64,000 nt of DNA from Gammaproteobacteria bacterium (GCA_025359205.1 JANYHD010000022.1:23252-87251); one strand, 5' to 3'. Shown: positions 50,006-61,147, numbered from the stretch's first letter. Numbers and translations are program-made. The notes: generated from the letters alone by a model not told the origin.

Positions 50006-51465
50006 GAGGCTACCTCGGCAACCAAGGCCGCAATAATAACAACCGCCCGAACAAGGGTCCGCGCCACGGCAACCGCGACGGCAATCGCGATCCGAACCGC
50101 GGCAACGTCGGCGGGCGCATGGACGAGCACCTGCCCGATCTCGAGCCGCTGGGCGAGGGCGACGCCGAGGTCATAAGCCCGGCCGAGCTGGCCGCCTCGC
50201 GCAACTCGATGAACCTGACGGCCCTCAAGGCCAAGCCCATACATGAACTTGTGAAGCAAGCGGAGTCCATGGGACTTGAGAGTCTTGCCCGTTCGCGAAA
50301 ACAGGACATCATCTTCTCGATCCTCAAGGCCCATGCGCACAATGGCGAGGACATCTACGGCGACGGCGTACTGGAAATCCTGCAGGACGGCTTTGGTTTC
50401 CTGCGTTCGGCCGACGGATCGTACTTAGCTGGCCCCGACGACATCTACATCAGCCCCAGCCAGATCCGTCGCTTCAACCTGCGCACGGGCGACACGGTAT
50501 CCGGCCTGATCCGCCCGCCGAAGGACGGCGAGCGCTACTTCGCGCTGCTCAAGGTCGGCGAGATCAATTTCGATTCGCCCGAGAGCTCGCGCAATAAAGT
50601 CCTATTCGAAAACCTCACGCCGTTCCATCCGACCAAGCGCCTCAAGCTCGAGCGCGGCAACGGCAGCACCGAAGACCTTACCGCGCGAACCATCGACCTG
50701 GTGGCGCCGATCGGCAAGGGCCAGCGCGGCCTGATCGTCTCGCCGCCCAAGGCCGGCAAGACCATGCTGCTGCAGAACATCGCCACTTCGATCACCTGGA
50801 ACCATCCGGAAGTGCACCTGATCGTGTTGCTCATCGACGAGCGGCCCGAGGAAGTCACCGAGATGCAGCGCACCGTCAAGGGCGAGGTCGTGTCCTCGAC
50901 CTTCGACGAACCGGCCGCGCGCCACGTGCAGGTGGCCGAGATGGTGATCGAAAAAGCCAAGCGCCTGGTCGAACACAAGAAGGACGTGGTGATCCTGCTC
51001 GATTCGATCACGCGCCTGGCGCGCGCCTACAACACCGTGGTGCCGAGTTCCGGCAAGGTGCTGACGGGCGGCGTCGATGCCAACGCGCTGCAGCGCCCGA
51101 AGCGCTTCTTCGGCGCCGCGCGCAACATCGAGGAGGGCGGTTCGCTCACGATCCTGGCCACCGCGCTGATCGACACCGGCTCGAAGATGGACGATGTCAT
51201 CTACGAGGAATTCAAGGGCACGGGCAACAGCGAAATCCACCTCGACCGGCGCATCGCCGAGAAGCGCGTCTACCCAGCATTCAACATCAATCGTTCCGGC
51301 ACGCGCAAGGAAGAGCTGATCACTGACCCGGCTGAGCTGGCCAAGATGTGGATCCTGCGCAAGCTTCTGCACCCGATGGATGAACTGGCGGCGATCGAGT
51401 TCCTGCTCGACAAGATGAAGGACACCAAGACCAACGCCGAGTTCTTCGAGGCCATGAAGCGCTGA
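50002..51465 (+). CDS. rho: Transcription termination factor Rho, N-terminally extended
   Basis: The product has 487 residues. The usual Rho begins at M70 ([10 protein letters not shown]) and is complete: DGFGFLRS cold-shock-like RNA-binding domain, [13 protein letters not shown] (Walker A region, about 247-259), [15 protein letters not shown] (Walker B) and the Q/R loop with [12 protein letters not shown]. The first 69 residues are an added Asn/Arg/Gly-rich, then acidic, disordered stretch ([20 protein letters not shown]). GTG 50002 overlaps trxA, so translation is coupled. Confidence 0.95.
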   Translation: MRGYLGNQGRNNNNRPNKGPRHGNRDGNRDPNRGNVGGRMDEHLPDLEPLGEGDAEVISPAELAASRNSMNLTALKAKPIHELVKQAESMGLESLARSRKQDIIFSILKAHAHNGEDIYGDGVLEILQDGFGFLRSADGSYLAGPDDIYISPSQIRRFNLRTGDTVSGLIRPPKDGERYFALLKVGEINFDSPESSRNKVLFENLTPFHPTKRLKLERGNGSTEDLTARTIDLVAPIGKGQRGLIVSPPKAGKTMLLQNIATSITWNHPEVHLIVLLIDERPEEVTEMQRTVKGEVVSSTFDEPAARHVQVAEMVIEKAKRLVEHKKDVVILLDSITRLARAYNTVVPSSGKVLTGGVDANALQRPKRFFGAARNIEEGGSLTILATALIDTGSKMDDVIYEEFKGTGNSEIHLDRRIAEKRVYPAFNINRSGTRKEELITDPAELAKMWILRKLLHPMDELAAIEFLLDKMKDTKTNAEFFEAMKR

Positions 51466-51606
51466 CGGGCCGCTGTCGCAGCGATCCCCGGGGCGTGGAT
51501 AGGCCCTAGCAGTTCACAGTTTCGGACGTCGCTGCGCGGCGACTCTGGCGCCGCGCGCGCGGCTGTCCGATGATGGGGCATGGCCCTTATCACTGGAACA
51601 TGCCGC

Positions 51607-52500
51607 ATGCGCTCACTGTACCTGACCGCTGCCCTGCTGAGCGCTGCCGCGACCGGAGCGACCGCCACAGCGGCCACGGCCGCCACCACCGCTGCGACCG
51701 CCGCAGCGGCTACGCCTGCCACCACTGCAATGGCCCAGGAGGCGCCGCCGCCCGAGCCGGCCAGCCCGATCACCGATCACTTCGCATTCCGCGCCAGTGC
51801 CTTCCTGGGCTCGGCGTCGACGGATGGCGAGGTCGACGATCCGACTGTGCCTACGCCCGGCACGCCGTTCTCGCTGGAGAACGATTTCAAGCTGAGCCCG
51901 CATGTGCGCCAGGTGCGCGCGGAGTTCATGTTCCGGATGCGCGAACGCGGGCGGCTGCGCGTGGACCTGTGGGAGCTGACGCGCACCGGCGTGGCCAACC
52001 CGCCCACAACCATCGTCTATGGTGGACACACCTTCACACCCACCGACCTGGTTGCCTCGGAGTTCAACTGGCACCAGGTCGACATCACCTGGACCTACTC
52101 CTTCCTGAAGCGCAACCGCTTCGAGCTGGGTGCGGGGCTCGGCCTGCACCTGCTGGAGGCGGAGGCCAATGCGAATGCCACGCTGGTCACCGGCCCGGTA
52201 TCCGAGCGCTTCAGTGGCGCCGGACCCTTCGTCACCGCGGCGCTCGATGGCACCTGGCGCATCTCGCGCCGCTTCGCGGTATCCGCTCGCGGCCAGTATC
52301 TGAAGCTGACGGTGAGCTCGGTGAAGGGTTCGCTGGCCGATTACCACGGCGACGTGCAGTTCCGCTGGCGGCCGAACCTGGCCTTCGGGCTCGGCTATGA
52401 AAGCACCCGCACGCGTCTGGATGTCAGCAAAGGCAATCCGAACGGCTTCATGCAGCTGGGCACGCACGGGCCCGAGCTGTTCGTGCGCGCGAGCTTCTGA
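51607..52500 (+). CDS. Putative outer-membrane beta-barrel protein
   Basis: The product has 297 residues. A signal peptide (SLYLTAALLSAAAT) is followed by an Ala/Thr low-complexity stretch to about residue 42 and a Pro/Glu linker. The rest alternates polar and aromatic residues as in a barrel and ends FVRASF with C-terminal Phe. Segments FELGAGLGLHLLEAEAN and VSARGQYLKL look like strands. ATG 51607 is chosen for the signal peptide; an in-frame ATG at 51580 is an alternative. Confidence 0.8.
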   Translation: MRSLYLTAALLSAAATGATATAATAATTAATAAAATPATTAMAQEAPPPEPASPITDHFAFRASAFLGSASTDGEVDDPTVPTPGTPFSLENDFKLSPHVRQVRAEFMFRMRERGRLRVDLWELTRTGVANPPTTIVYGGHTFTPTDLVASEFNWHQVDITWTYSFLKRNRFELGAGLGLHLLEAEANANATLVTGPVSERFSGAGPFVTAALDGTWRISRRFAVSARGQYLKLTVSSVKGSLADYHGDVQFRWRPNLAFGLGYESTRTRLDVSKGNPNGFMQLGTHGPELFVRASF

Positions 52501-52520
52501 GGTTCAACCGCTACTGCGCC

Positions 52521-53801
52521 TCAGCGCTGGCGCGCGATCGCCCGGTACCCGATGTCACTGCGGTACTGGGCTCCGGGAAAGGTGATGCACTCGACCAGTT
52601 GGTACGCGGCACGCTGCGCCTCGGCCACGCCTGTCCCGAGGCCCACGGCGCATAGCACGCGGCCGCCACTGGTCACGACGCGTCCGTCGCGCAGCTCCGT
52701 GCCGGCGTGGAAGACCTTGCCGGGCAGCTTCGCCGCCTGCTCCAGGCCGCTGACCGGCGCGCCAGTCTGCACGCTGCCCGGATATCCGTCCGCGGCCATT
52801 ACCACGCCCAGCGCCGCGCGCTCGTCCCAATCTATACGCTGACTTCCGAGCCGACCCGCGAGTGCAGCAGTGATTAGTACGGGCAGGTCGGAGTGCAAGC
52901 GTGCCAGCACTGCCTGCGCCTCCGGATCGCCGAAACGGCAGTTGTATTCGATCACGCGCGGCGCGCCACTCGCATCGATCATGAGGCCGGCATACAGGAA
53001 GCCCGTGTAGGGCATCCCGTCAGAGGCCAGGCCGTGCAGCGTCGGCGTGATCACCTCGCGCATCACCCGCTCGTGCACGGCTGCGGTGACCACGGGCGCC
53101 GGCGAGTAGGCGCCCATGCCGCCGGTGTTGGGACCGCTGTCGCCATCGCCCACGCGCTTGTGGTCCTGCGAGCTGGCAAAGGGCAGGGCATGCGTACCGT
53201 CGGCCATGACGATGAAGCTCGCTTCCTCGCCCTCGAGAAATTCCTCGACCACCACCGTGTCGCCGGCATCGCCGAAACGGCCGGCGAACATTTCCTCTAC
53301 GGCGGCCAGCGCTTCGGCCGTGTCCTGCGCGATCACCACGCCCTTGCCGGCGGCGAGTCCGCTCGCCTTGATGACGATCGGCGTGCGCTGGGCGCGCAAC
53401 CACGCGGCGTCGAACCTTAAGCGCGTGAAGCTGCGGTACAGCGCGGTCGGTATGCCGTGCCGGCGCAGGAATTCCTTGGTGAAGGCCTTCGAGCCCTCGA
53501 GTTGCGCGCAGGCGCGGCTGGGACCGAAGCAGGCGAGGCCGGCGGCCTGGAAGGCATCGACCACGCCCATGACCAGTGGCGTTTCCGGTCCGATGATCGT
53601 CAGCGCTACGCCCTCGGCGCGCGCCAGGGCGACCAGGCCTACTATGTTGTCGCTGGCTACTGGCACGTTGCGAACCTTCGGCTCAGTAGCGGTGCCGGCA
53701 TTGCCCGGCGCCACCAATACTTCGCTGACGGAGGGCGAAGCGGCGCAGCGCCAGGCGAGCGCGTGTTCGCGGCCGCCGTTGCCTACTATCAGCACCTTCA
53801 T
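52521..53801 (-). CDS. purD: Phosphoribosylamine-glycine ligase
   Basis: The product has 426 residues. It begins MKVLIVGNGGREHALAW, and has the ATP-grasp loop VIKASGLAAGKGVVIA, the metal-binding end RVIEYNCRFGDPEAQAVL and the VVEEFLEGEEAS segment. It makes glycinamide ribonucleotide in purine synthesis. It is the last gene of the long minus-strand operon, after purH with a 26-bp gap. Confidence 0.97.
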   Translation of the reverse strand: MKVLIVGNGGREHALAWRCAASPSVSEVLVAPGNAGTATEPKVRNVPVASDNIVGLVALARAEGVALTIIGPETPLVMGVVDAFQAAGLACFGPSRACAQLEGSKAFTKEFLRRHGIPTALYRSFTRLRFDAAWLRAQRTPIVIKASGLAAGKGVVIAQDTAEALAAVEEMFAGRFGDAGDTVVVEEFLEGEEASFIVMADGTHALPFASSQDHKRVGDGDSGPNTGGMGAYSPAPVVTAAVHERVMREVITPTLHGLASDGMPYTGFLYAGLMIDASGAPRVIEYNCRFGDPEAQAVLARLHSDLPVLITAALAGRLGSQRIDWDERAALGVVMAADGYPGSVQTGAPVSGLEQAAKLPGKVFHAGTELRDGRVVTSGGRVLCAVGLGTGVAEAQRAAYQLVECITFPGAQYRSDIGYRAIARQR

Positions 53802-53827
53802 GGCCGCGCTGTGCTCAACTATGGGCT

Positions 53828-55384
53828 CTAATGCCGGAAATGGCGCATGCCCGTGTATACCATCGCCATGCCGTGCTCGTCAGCGGCGGCGATGACCTCG
53901 TCGTCGCGCTTCGAACCGCCGGGCTGGATGACCGCGCGGATGCCATAGGCCGCCGCGGCGTCGATGCCATCGCGGAACGGGAAGAAGGCATCCGAGGCCA
54001 TGACCGCACCGCGCACTTCGAGTTGCTCGTCGGCAGCCTTCAGTGCGGCGATGCGGCTCGAATAGACGCGGCTCATCTGGCCCGCACCCACGCCGATGGT
54101 GGCGCCGCCGTGCGCGTAGACGATCGCATTCGATTTCACGTACTTGGCCACACGCCAGGCGAACAGCAGGTCCGCCACTTCGGCCGGGTTGGGCTTGCGC
54201 CGCGATACGACGCGCAGTTCACCGGCACCGACCGTGGCGGTGTCGCGGTCCTGCACCAGCACGCCTCCGTTGACGCTGCGCAGTTCGTAGCCGTCGCCCG
54301 TGGGCGTTGTCAGGTCGCCGACCGCGAGCACGCGGATCGCGGCCTTCTCCGCGAGCACGTGGGTTGCGGCGGCCTCGATCGCCGGCGCCGCGATCACTTC
54401 GGCGAATTGTTGGCCGACGATGGCCCGCGCCGTGGCCGCATCGAGCGGACGATTGAAGGCGATGATGCCGCCGTAGGCTGAGGTCGGATCTGTACGATAC
54501 GCCAGCTGGTAAGCGACGGACGCTGTAGCGCCAACGGCGACGCCGCAGGGATTCGCGTGCTTGACGATCACGCAGGCGGGCTCGGAAAACTGGCGCACGC
54601 ATTCGATCGCCGCATCGGCGTCAGCGATGTTGTTAAATGACAGTTCCTTGCCTTGCAGCATCGAGGCAGTGCCGACCGAAGCGCCGCGCGTGCCGGGCAG
54701 GCGGTAGAAGGCAGCGCGCTGGTGCGGGTTCTCACCGTAGCGCAGCTCCTGCAGTTTCTCGAAGACCAGCGGCAGGTTGTCCGGAAAGCGCTCGATCGGC
54801 AACTGCTGGGCGCGCAGCAGAAAAGCTGCGACGCAGCTGTCATAGGCCGCGGTGTGCGCGTAAGCCTTCGCGGCCAGGCGCGAGCGCGTGTCAATTGAGG
54901 TGTCGCCGCTGGCTTCGAGTTCCGCCAGCACCGTGGCGTAGTCGGCCGGGTCGACCACGACGGTGACGTCGGTATGATTCTTTGCCGCGGCGCGCAACAT
55001 CGCGGGACCCCCGACGTCGATATTTTCGATCGCCTCCGCGTAAGTGCAATCGGCGCGCGCGATAGTCGCTGCGAAAGGGTAAAGATTGACGACCAGCAGG
55101 TCGATGGCGCCGATGCCATGCTCGGCCATCACCGCTTCGTCGGTGCCGCGCCGGCCCAAAAGGCCCCCGTGCACGCGTGGATGGAGCGTCTTGACGCGGC
55201 CGCCCATGATCTCGGGAAAGCCCGTGTAATCAGCGACTTCGCGCACGGCCAGGCCGGCATTGCGCAGCGCCTGCGCGGTGCCGCCGGTGGACAGCAGCTC
55301 GACGCCGCGCCCGGCCAGCGCGCGGGCAAAATCGCTCAGGCCCTTTTTATCGGATACGGATAGCAGTGCGCGGGCAATCGCCAT
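53828..55384 (-). CDS. purH: Bifunctional AICAR formyltransferase/IMP cyclohydrolase
   Basis: The product has 518 residues. The IMP cyclohydrolase part starts [18 protein letters not shown], with [16 protein letters not shown]. The transformylase part has [14 protein letters not shown] and [11 protein letters not shown], whose Lys-His is catalytic. It performs the last two steps to IMP. It lies 7 bp after fis and before purD. Confidence 0.97.
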   Translation of the reverse strand: MAIARALLSVSDKKGLSDFARALAGRGVELLSTGGTAQALRNAGLAVREVADYTGFPEIMGGRVKTLHPRVHGGLLGRRGTDEAVMAEHGIGAIDLLVVNLYPFAATIARADCTYAEAIENIDVGGPAMLRAAAKNHTDVTVVVDPADYATVLAELEASGDTSIDTRSRLAAKAYAHTAAYDSCVAAFLLRAQQLPIERFPDNLPLVFEKLQELRYGENPHQRAAFYRLPGTRGASVGTASMLQGKELSFNNIADADAAIECVRQFSEPACVIVKHANPCGVAVGATASVAYQLAYRTDPTSAYGGIIAFNRPLDAATARAIVGQQFAEVIAAPAIEAAATHVLAEKAAIRVLAVGDLTTPTGDGYELRSVNGGVLVQDRDTATVGAGELRVVSRRKPNPAEVADLLFAWRVAKYVKSNAIVYAHGGATIGVGAGQMSRVYSSRIAALKAADEQLEVRGAVMASDAFFPFRDGIDAAAAYGIRAVIQPGGSKRDDEVIAAADEHGMAMVYTGMRHFRH

Positions 55385-55391
55385 GCCGGTC

Positions 55392-55643
55392 TTATTCGGC
55401 CAGCCCCATGGTGCGCAGCTTCTTGCGCAGCGTGGTGCGCGTGATGCCGAGGATCTCGGCCGCCTGGCTCTGGTTGCCGTCGGCGTAATCGAGCACGGCG
55501 CGCAGCAGTGGTTCCTCGACCTCGCGCAGCACCAGGTTATACAGGCGCGCCGGGCGATGGCCGTTGAGGTTAGAGAAGTAGTCGCTGAGCACGCGCTCGG
55601 TGTGGCTGCGTAAGGGTAGGTCTTTGCCTGCGATCCGGTTCAT
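55392..55643 (-). CDS. fis: DNA-binding protein Fis
   Basis: The product has 83 residues, shorter than the 98 of E. coli Fis, as in many non-enteric gammaproteobacteria. The dimer helices are followed by the C-terminal helix-turn-helix [20 protein letters not shown]. It bends DNA and regulates growth-phase genes. The position right after dusB, coupled by ATGA (55640-55643), is the standard dusB-fis arrangement. Confidence 0.94.
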   Translation of the reverse strand: MNRIAGKDLPLRSHTERVLSDYFSNLNGHRPARLYNLVLREVEEPLLRAVLDYADGNQSQAAEILGITRTTLRKKLRTMGLAE

Positions 55644-56644
55644 CGTTGTAGTTCTTCGCCGTCAGCCGCTGCCTTCACCACACCGAAAACCTGCCGGGCC
55701 AGCGCAAACTGTGACGCGGAATTCTCCGCAGCCAGGAGTCCGGAGCGCGCTGCTCGCGTCTCGGGCCGCAGTTCGCAATAACGGGCCAGGTGTTTTCGTG
55801 CCATCCGGACCCCGGTGTACTCGCCGTAAAACGCGTACAGGGATTCGAGGTGTTGAAGGATGATCGTTGCGATCGAGCTACGCAAGAGTGGCGTCGCAAT
55901 TTGCGCCGCATTCAGGAATGAATTGACATCGCGAAAGATCCATGGTGAGCCCAGTGCGCTGCGCCCGATCATCACCGCATCCGCACCGGTCATCGCCAGC
56001 ACTGCGGCCGCCTGCGCCGGAGTGTTGATGTCGCCGTTGGCGATGACCGGAATGCGCACCGCCTGCTTGACCGCGCGGATCGAATCGTATTCGGCGTGCC
56101 CGAGGAAGCGGTCGGTGCGCGTGCGGCCGTGCACGGCGATCGCCGCGAGCCCGGAGCGCTCGGCAAGCTGCGCGATGCGCGTGGCGTTGCGGCGACTGGG
56201 GTCGGGTCCGGTACGGATCTTTACGGTCACCGGCACGTCCACGGCGTTTACCATGGCGTCGAAGATGCGCGCCACGAGCTCTTCGTCGGCGAGCAGGGCC
56301 GAGCCACATAGTTTGTCGCACACCTTCTTGGCCGGGCAGCCGAGGTTCAGGTCGATGATGTCCGCGCCTTCGCCCTGCTGGCGCCGCGCGGCCTCGGCCA
56401 GCGCGCGCGGGTCGCTGCCGGCGAGCTGCACCGCCACTGTCATGCCGCCGCGGCCGGCGGCGGCCATGCGGCGCTGCGACTTGGGTGTGTGCCACAGCGA
56501 CGGGTCGGCGCTCAGCATCTCGCCGCAGGCCAGTGCGGCCCCGAACCCGGCGCACAGTGCGCGAAACGGCGGGTCGGTGACCCCGGCCATGGGCGCGAGC
56601 AGCGCCCGGCCGCCGAGCGCGTGCGGGCCGATGGCGAGGGTCAC
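55640..56644 (-). CDS. dusB: tRNA-dihydrouridine synthase B
   Basis: The product has 334 residues. LLAPMAGVTDPPFRAL opens the FMN barrel; C103 in DLNLGCPAKKVCDK is the proton-donating Cys; AIAVHGRTRTDRF and VIANGDI follow. It reduces uridine to dihydrouridine in tRNA. GTG 56644 overlaps the stop of the zinc-ribbon gene as GTGA. Confidence 0.94.
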   Translation of the reverse strand: MTLAIGPHALGGRALLAPMAGVTDPPFRALCAGFGAALACGEMLSADPSLWHTPKSQRRMAAAGRGGMTVAVQLAGSDPRALAEAARRQQGEGADIIDLNLGCPAKKVCDKLCGSALLADEELVARIFDAMVNAVDVPVTVKIRTGPDPSRRNATRIAQLAERSGLAAIAVHGRTRTDRFLGHAEYDSIRAVKQAVRIPVIANGDINTPAQAAAVLAMTGADAVMIGRSALGSPWIFRDVNSFLNAAQIATPLLRSSIATIILQHLESLYAFYGEYTGVRMARKHLARYCELRPETRAARSGLLAAENSASQFALARQVFGVVKAAADGEELQR

Positions 56645-57933
56645 GGTGCGCCTGCGACCAGCGAGGTGTCGCCGGCGCAGCGCACTCCGCCGCCGGCAGC
56701 CGCGACGCACACGTCCAGCTCGAAGCTGGAAATCTGCTGCGTGGAATCCTCGAGGCGCACTTCGGTGTCGATGCGTTGGTCACGCGCGATGAATTGCTGG
56801 CCGCGCAACGCCGCCGGCAGGTACTGAGCGGGCTGCAGTTCGCCGCTGCTCACGGGTTTCCCATAGCGATCGAGCAGCGTCAGGCGTAGCAGCGGCATCG
56901 CCTGCGGCTCCGCGCTGCGATTGGCGAGGCTCAGGCGCACATGCAGGGCGTGATCGCCGGCGCCGTCCATGGCCGCGCCGAGCTGCCGCACGTCGTAGGC
57001 GTTGAGATCCCAGTTGGGCCGCAGCGGTTCGCCCAGCCGCGCCGCGATACGGCTGAGCGGCCCATACCAGGCCGCGTGTGTGGCCAGGTCATTGCGCCAG
57101 TGGTTGATCGCCTGGGCCACGAGCAGCAGGGCCAGCAAGACCGACCCGGTCGCCAGCAGTGCGGCGTGGCGCGTGCGTGGCGCCGCGCGCCACAGGTCCG
57201 GCTCGATGCCAGTGGCGGTGAGGTTCGCCTCGTGCCGGAATTCGCCGGTTGCTTCGCGCAGCGCCGCTACGTCGCGCGGGAGCTCTTCGCGAGCAAGGGC
57301 CCCGCTGCGGGTGCCGGGCGAGGGCGCGTCGTCGCCCATGTCGACTTCGACCACGGCTGCGCCATCGTCTTCATCTTCATCCACATCGGCAGCTGCGGCG
57401 GCGCGGCGCGACACGTCCGCGATCTCGCTGTCGAGCACTTCCTGCGGGATCAGTTCCTCGGTTTGCAGGAAGGTATCGCCCTCGAGCACGATGGTCTCGA
57501 AGGTGCCGGTGCTGCGGTATTCCTCGACCTCGAGTTCATCGTCGGGCGTATCGACGGGTGGCAGCGGTCGCGGCGGACTATCGACCAGGCGCAGTGCTGG
57601 CGCTGCGGTCGGCCGCGGTTCAGGTAGCGCCGCAGCGGTAGGCTCGGGCGCAGGCGCTGCCCCCGGCGCGCGCTGGCTTTCGGCGGCCAGGTCGACCTCC
57701 GTCAGCGCCGGGCGTGAGACGGTGCCGCTGGCCCGGTCTTCCACGACCTGTGCCGATCGCTCGCGCGCTGGTGCCGCTTCAGCTATCGCAGGGCCCGACT
57801 CTTCGCAGAGCGCCAGCAGCGCGTTGAACACGTTGGCGCAGCGCCCGCAGCGCACATAGCCCTGCCCGGCGCGCAGGTCGGCCGCAGTGACGGCCAGCGT
57901 CAGGGTGCACTTAGGGCAAACCGTGTACATCAC
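56641..57933 (-). CDS. Zinc-ribbon and DUF3426-type membrane protein
   Basis: The product has 430 residues. The N-terminal CPKCTLTLAV and VRCGRCANVFNAL form an MJ0042-type zinc ribbon (four Cys). A long acidic, Ala/Pro-rich middle, a single membrane helix near 265-280 (ALLATGSVLLALLLVAQAIN), and a C-terminal beta domain (DUF3426 style, NRSAEPQAMPLLRLTLLDR) follow. Function is unknown; this gene sits between prmA and dusB in many gammaproteobacteria. ATG 57933 or 57930 may start it. Confidence 0.88.
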   Translation of the reverse strand: MMYTVCPKCTLTLAVTAADLRAGQGYVRCGRCANVFNALLALCEESGPAIAEAAPARERSAQVVEDRASGTVSRPALTEVDLAAESQRAPGAAPAPEPTAAALPEPRPTAAPALRLVDSPPRPLPPVDTPDDELEVEEYRSTGTFETIVLEGDTFLQTEELIPQEVLDSEIADVSRRAAAAADVDEDEDDGAAVVEVDMGDDAPSPGTRSGALAREELPRDVAALREATGEFRHEANLTATGIEPDLWRAAPRTRHAALLATGSVLLALLLVAQAINHWRNDLATHAAWYGPLSRIAARLGEPLRPNWDLNAYDVRQLGAAMDGAGDHALHVRLSLANRSAEPQAMPLLRLTLLDRYGKPVSSGELQPAQYLPAALRGQQFIARDQRIDTEVRLEDSTQQISSFELDVCVAAAGGGVRCAGDTSLVAGAP

Positions 57934-58807
57934 TGTTCCTGGTGCCGGCGAGCGCTACCCAACTCTCGCGCTGCCCGCATGGGGCGATATCAAACCACGG
58001 AGCATAAACGCATGCCACGGCTTCTGCCTGCTCGCAGAGGATGCCCGCCAGCACGATGGAGCCGCCCGCGCCGAGCCGGGCGGCAAAATCGGCGGCCAGC
58101 TCGCACAGCGTGCCGGCCAGGATGTTGGCGAGCAGCACGTCCGCCCGCGCAGGCAGCTGCGCCGCATCGGCACGCACGGTGAGCCGCGCGCCGAGGCCGT
58201 TCGCGACGGCATTCTCAGCGGTCGCCAGCAGTGCCTGCGGGTCGATGTCGAAGGCGTCCACCTGCGCGGCGCCCAGCAGTGCGGCCGCGATCCCGAGTAC
58301 GCCCGAGCCCGAGCCGTAGTCGATGACGCGCACGCCCGGGCGCAGGTTCGCATCCAGCCATTCCAGGCACAGCGCGGTGCTCGGATGCGTACCGGTGCCG
58401 AAGGCGAGGCCGGGATCGAGCCGCACGACCACGGCCCCGCTCTCACTGACCTGCTCGTGGCTGGGACACACCCACAGCCGGCGGCCGAAGCGCAGCGCGT
58501 GGAAATCGCGCAGCCACTCGCGCTCCCAGGCCCGATCGGCGAGCCGCTGCGTGCCGATGCGTCCGTCACCGAGGCCTAATTCCTGTGTCAGTGTTGCGGA
58601 CAGGGCGGCGGCGTTGGCATCGGCTGGGTAGAGGGCCTGCAGGCGGGTCGCGGGCCACAGCCTGACCTCGCCCGGTGCGGGCTCGAGCACGGCGTCGTCG
58701 CGCGAGTCGCTGTAGGTGATTGCGAGCGCGCCGCTCGCCAGGCAGGCCTGCTCCGCGCGTTCGGGGTCGAGCCCGCGCAGTTCGAAGTCCAGCGCCAGGA
58801 AATCCAC
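57911..58807 (-). CDS. prmA: Ribosomal protein L11 methyltransferase
   Basis: The product has 298 residues. LDPGLAFGTGTHPSTALCLEW and VIDYGSGSGVLGIAA (SAM binding) are PrmA hallmarks. It trimethylates ribosomal protein L11. GTG 58807 is 12 bp after accC. The 3' end overlaps the start of the zinc-ribbon gene by 23 bp. Confidence 0.95.
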   Translation of the reverse strand: MDFLALDFELRGLDPERAEQACLASGALAITYSDSRDDAVLEPAPGEVRLWPATRLQALYPADANAAALSATLTQELGLGDGRIGTQRLADRAWEREWLRDFHALRFGRRLWVCPSHEQVSESGAVVVRLDPGLAFGTGTHPSTALCLEWLDANLRPGVRVIDYGSGSGVLGIAAALLGAAQVDAFDIDPQALLATAENAVANGLGARLTVRADAAQLPARADVLLANILAGTLCELAADFAARLGAGGSIVLAGILCEQAEAVACVYAPWFDIAPCGQRESWVALAGTRNSDVHGLP

Positions 58808-58819
58808 GGCGGCCGCTGG

Positions 58820-60163
58820 CTACTTGAGCCCGAGTCGCCGCTCGAGATAGTGGATGTCGAGGCCGCCGGCGTGAAACGCGGAATGCGCAAGGATTTCCTG
58901 GTGGAGCGCCGTGTTAGTCTTGATGCCCTCGACCACCAGCTCCGCCAGCGCGTTGCGCATGCGCGCGATAGCGGTCTCGCGCGTGTCGCCATGCGTGATC
59001 AGCTTGCCGATCATCGAATCGTAGTAGGGCGGCACGCTGTAGCCCGAATAAACGTGGCTGTCGACGCGCACGCCCGGGCCGCCGGGCGGGTGCCACAGCT
59101 TGATCGGTCCGGGCGAGGGCATGAAGGTGCGCGGATCTTCGGCGTTGAGCCGGCATTCGAGCGCGTGGCCGCGGATCTCGATGTCGTCCTGCTTGAACGG
59201 CAGCTTCTCGCCAGCGGCCACCTGCAGCTGCAGCTTCACCAGGTCGATGCCGGTCACCAGCTCGGTCACGGGATGCTCGACCTGGATGCGCGTGTTCATC
59301 TCGATGAAGTAGAACTCGCCGTCCTGGTAGAGGAATTCCAGCGTGCCGGCGCCGCGGTACTTGACCGCGCGGCAGGCGTCGACGCAGCGCTCACCCATCT
59401 TGGCGCGCTGCTTCGCGGTGATACCCGGTGCGGGCGCTTCTTCCATGACCTTCTGGTGGCGGCGTTGCATGGAGCAATCGCGCTCGCCGAGGCTGACCAC
59501 GTTGCCGTAGTTGTCGCCTATCACCTGGAACTCGATGTGCCGCGGCCGCTCGAGGAATTTCTCCATGTACACCTGGTCATTGCCGAACGCGGCCGCTGCT
59601 TCCGCACGCGTCACCGCGATTGAGCTGAGCAGCGCGCCCTCGGCGTGCACCACGCGCATGCCGCGGCCGCCGCCGCCGCCGGAGGCCTTGATGATCACCG
59701 GGTAGCCGATCTCGCGCGCCTTGCGCAGGTTCGCGCCGGTATCGTCTCCCAGGGGGCCACCGGAGCCCGGCACGCAGGGCACGCCGGCCTTGGTCATCAG
59801 GCTGATCGCCGAGACCTTGTCGCCCATCAGGCGGATGGTCTCGGCCTTGGGGCCGATCCAGGTGAAGCCACTCTTTTCGACGCGCTCGGCGAAATCGGCG
59901 TTTTCCGAGAGGAACCCGTAGCCCGGATGGATGGCGACCGAATCGGTCACTTCGGCCGCGCTGATGATGGCCGGCATGTTGAGGTAGCTGTCGCGGCTCG
60001 CCGGCGGGCCGATGCACACCGACTCGTCGGCCAACAGCACGTGCTTGAGGTTGGCGTCGGCCGTGGAATGCACGGCCACGGTCTTGATGCCCAGTTCGCG
60101 GCAGGCGCGCAGGATGCGCAGCGCAATTTCGCCGCGGTTGGCGATGACGACCTTGTCGAGCAT
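58820..60163 (-). CDS. accC: Acetyl-CoA carboxylase, biotin carboxylase subunit
   Basis: The product has 447 residues. It begins [20 protein letters not shown], and has [15 protein letters not shown] (ATP grasp), [20 protein letters not shown] and [16 protein letters not shown]. It carboxylates biotin on AccB with bicarbonate and ATP, the first step of fatty-acid synthesis. It follows accB with a 23-bp gap. Confidence 0.97.
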   Translation of the reverse strand: MLDKVVIANRGEIALRILRACRELGIKTVAVHSTADANLKHVLLADESVCIGPPASRDSYLNMPAIISAAEVTDSVAIHPGYGFLSENADFAERVEKSGFTWIGPKAETIRLMGDKVSAISLMTKAGVPCVPGSGGPLGDDTGANLRKAREIGYPVIIKASGGGGGRGMRVVHAEGALLSSIAVTRAEAAAAFGNDQVYMEKFLERPRHIEFQVIGDNYGNVVSLGERDCSMQRRHQKVMEEAPAPGITAKQRAKMGERCVDACRAVKYRGAGTLEFLYQDGEFYFIEMNTRIQVEHPVTELVTGIDLVKLQLQVAAGEKLPFKQDDIEIRGHALECRLNAEDPRTFMPSPGPIKLWHPPGGPGVRVDSHVYSGYSVPPYYDSMIGKLITHGDTRETAIARMRNALAELVVEGIKTNTALHQEILAHSAFHAGGLDIHYLERRLGLK

Positions 60164-60186
60164 GTCAGGTGTCTTAAGAGCTGCTG

Positions 60187-60672
60187 CTATTCGATGATGA
60201 ACAGCGGCTGGCCGAATTCCACCGGCTCGCCGTTCTTGACCAGGACGGCGCGCACGCGTCCGGTATATTCCGATTCGATCTGGTTCATCATCTTCATGGC
60301 TTCGATCGTGCACAGCACCTGGCCCTGCTGGACCTCATCGCCGATCTCGACGAAAGGCTTGGCGCCGGGCGAGGGCGCTGCATAGAAGGTGCCCACCATC
60401 GGCGCGGTCACCATCTGTTCGCCCTCCGCGGGCACCACTGCCGGGGCTGGCGCCTCCGCGCTGGCCTGGGCGCGGGCCGAGCGGGCCGAGGCCGAGCTGG
60501 GCGCCGCGGCCTGGGCATAGGTCACGGCCGGTGGTGGCAGCGGGTTGGCATAGGAACCCGCCGGTGCCTGGCGTGCGATGCGCACCGATTCCTCTCCCTC
60601 GCGGATCTCGATCTCGGCGACGCCCGATTCCTCGAGCAGTTCGATCAGTTTTTTTATTTTTCGGATATCCAT
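60187..60672 (-). CDS. accB: Acetyl-CoA carboxylase biotin carrier protein
   Basis: The product has 161 residues. The N-terminal [19 protein letters not shown] dimer helix, an Ala/Pro-rich linker, and the biotinyl domain with EAMKMMN (biotinylated K127) and the thumb-like [12 protein letters not shown] are all present. It carries carboxybiotin between AccC and the transferase. ATG 60672 gives the normal start. It is 34 bp after aroQ. Confidence 0.96.
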   Translation of the reverse strand: MDIRKIKKLIELLEESGVAEIEIREGEESVRIARQAPAGSYANPLPPPAVTYAQAAAPSSASARSARAQASAEAPAPAVVPAEGEQMVTAPMVGTFYAAPSPGAKPFVEIGDEVQQGQVLCTIEAMKMMNQIESEYTGRVRAVLVKNGEPVEFGQPLFIIE

Positions 60673-60706
60673 CGGTCGCTGGTCTCCAGAAGGACGAAGG
60701 GCCTGC

Positions 60707-61147
60707 TCAGGCGCTGAGCCGGGCTGCCGCCGCGCGCACCGCGAGCTCGTAGCCCACGCTGCCGAGGCCGACGATCGAGCCCACGGCAATGTCGGCGAAA
60801 TAGGAACGGTGACGGAATTCCTCGCGCGCGGCGGTGTTGGACAGGTGCACTTCGATAAACGGCAGCTTGACCCCGAGCAGCGCGTCGCGCAGCGCGACGC
60901 TGGTGTGGGTCAGGCCGCCCGGATTCAGGATCAGAAAAGCGGTGCCCTCGCGCGGCGCCTGCTGCACTGCTTCGATCAACACATGCTCCGCGTTGCTCTG
61001 CGTGGCGTGCAGCTCATGGCCAAGCTGCGCCGCCAGGGTCTTGGCGCGGCTCTCGATTTCTGCCAAGGTCACCACGCCGTAGGTGTCCGGTTCGCGGCTG
61101 CCGAGCAGGTTGAGATTCGGACCGTTGAGCAATAACAGTCGGGCCAT
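60707..61147 (-). CDS. aroQ: Type II 3-dehydroquinate dehydratase
   Basis: The product has 146 residues. [19 protein letters not shown] with Y23 as catalytic base, [18 protein letters not shown] and FIEVHLSN (catalytic His) are typical. It makes 3-dehydroshikimate in the shikimate pathway. It is the first gene of the operon continuing with accB and accC, and has a promoter at 61171-61199. Confidence 0.96.
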   Translation of the reverse strand: MARLLLLNGPNLNLLGSREPDTYGVVTLAEIESRAKTLAAQLGHELHATQSNAEHVLIEAVQQAPREGTAFLILNPGGLTHTSVALRDALLGVKLPFIEVHLSNTAAREEFRHRSYFADIAVGSIVGLGSVGYELAVRAAAARLSA

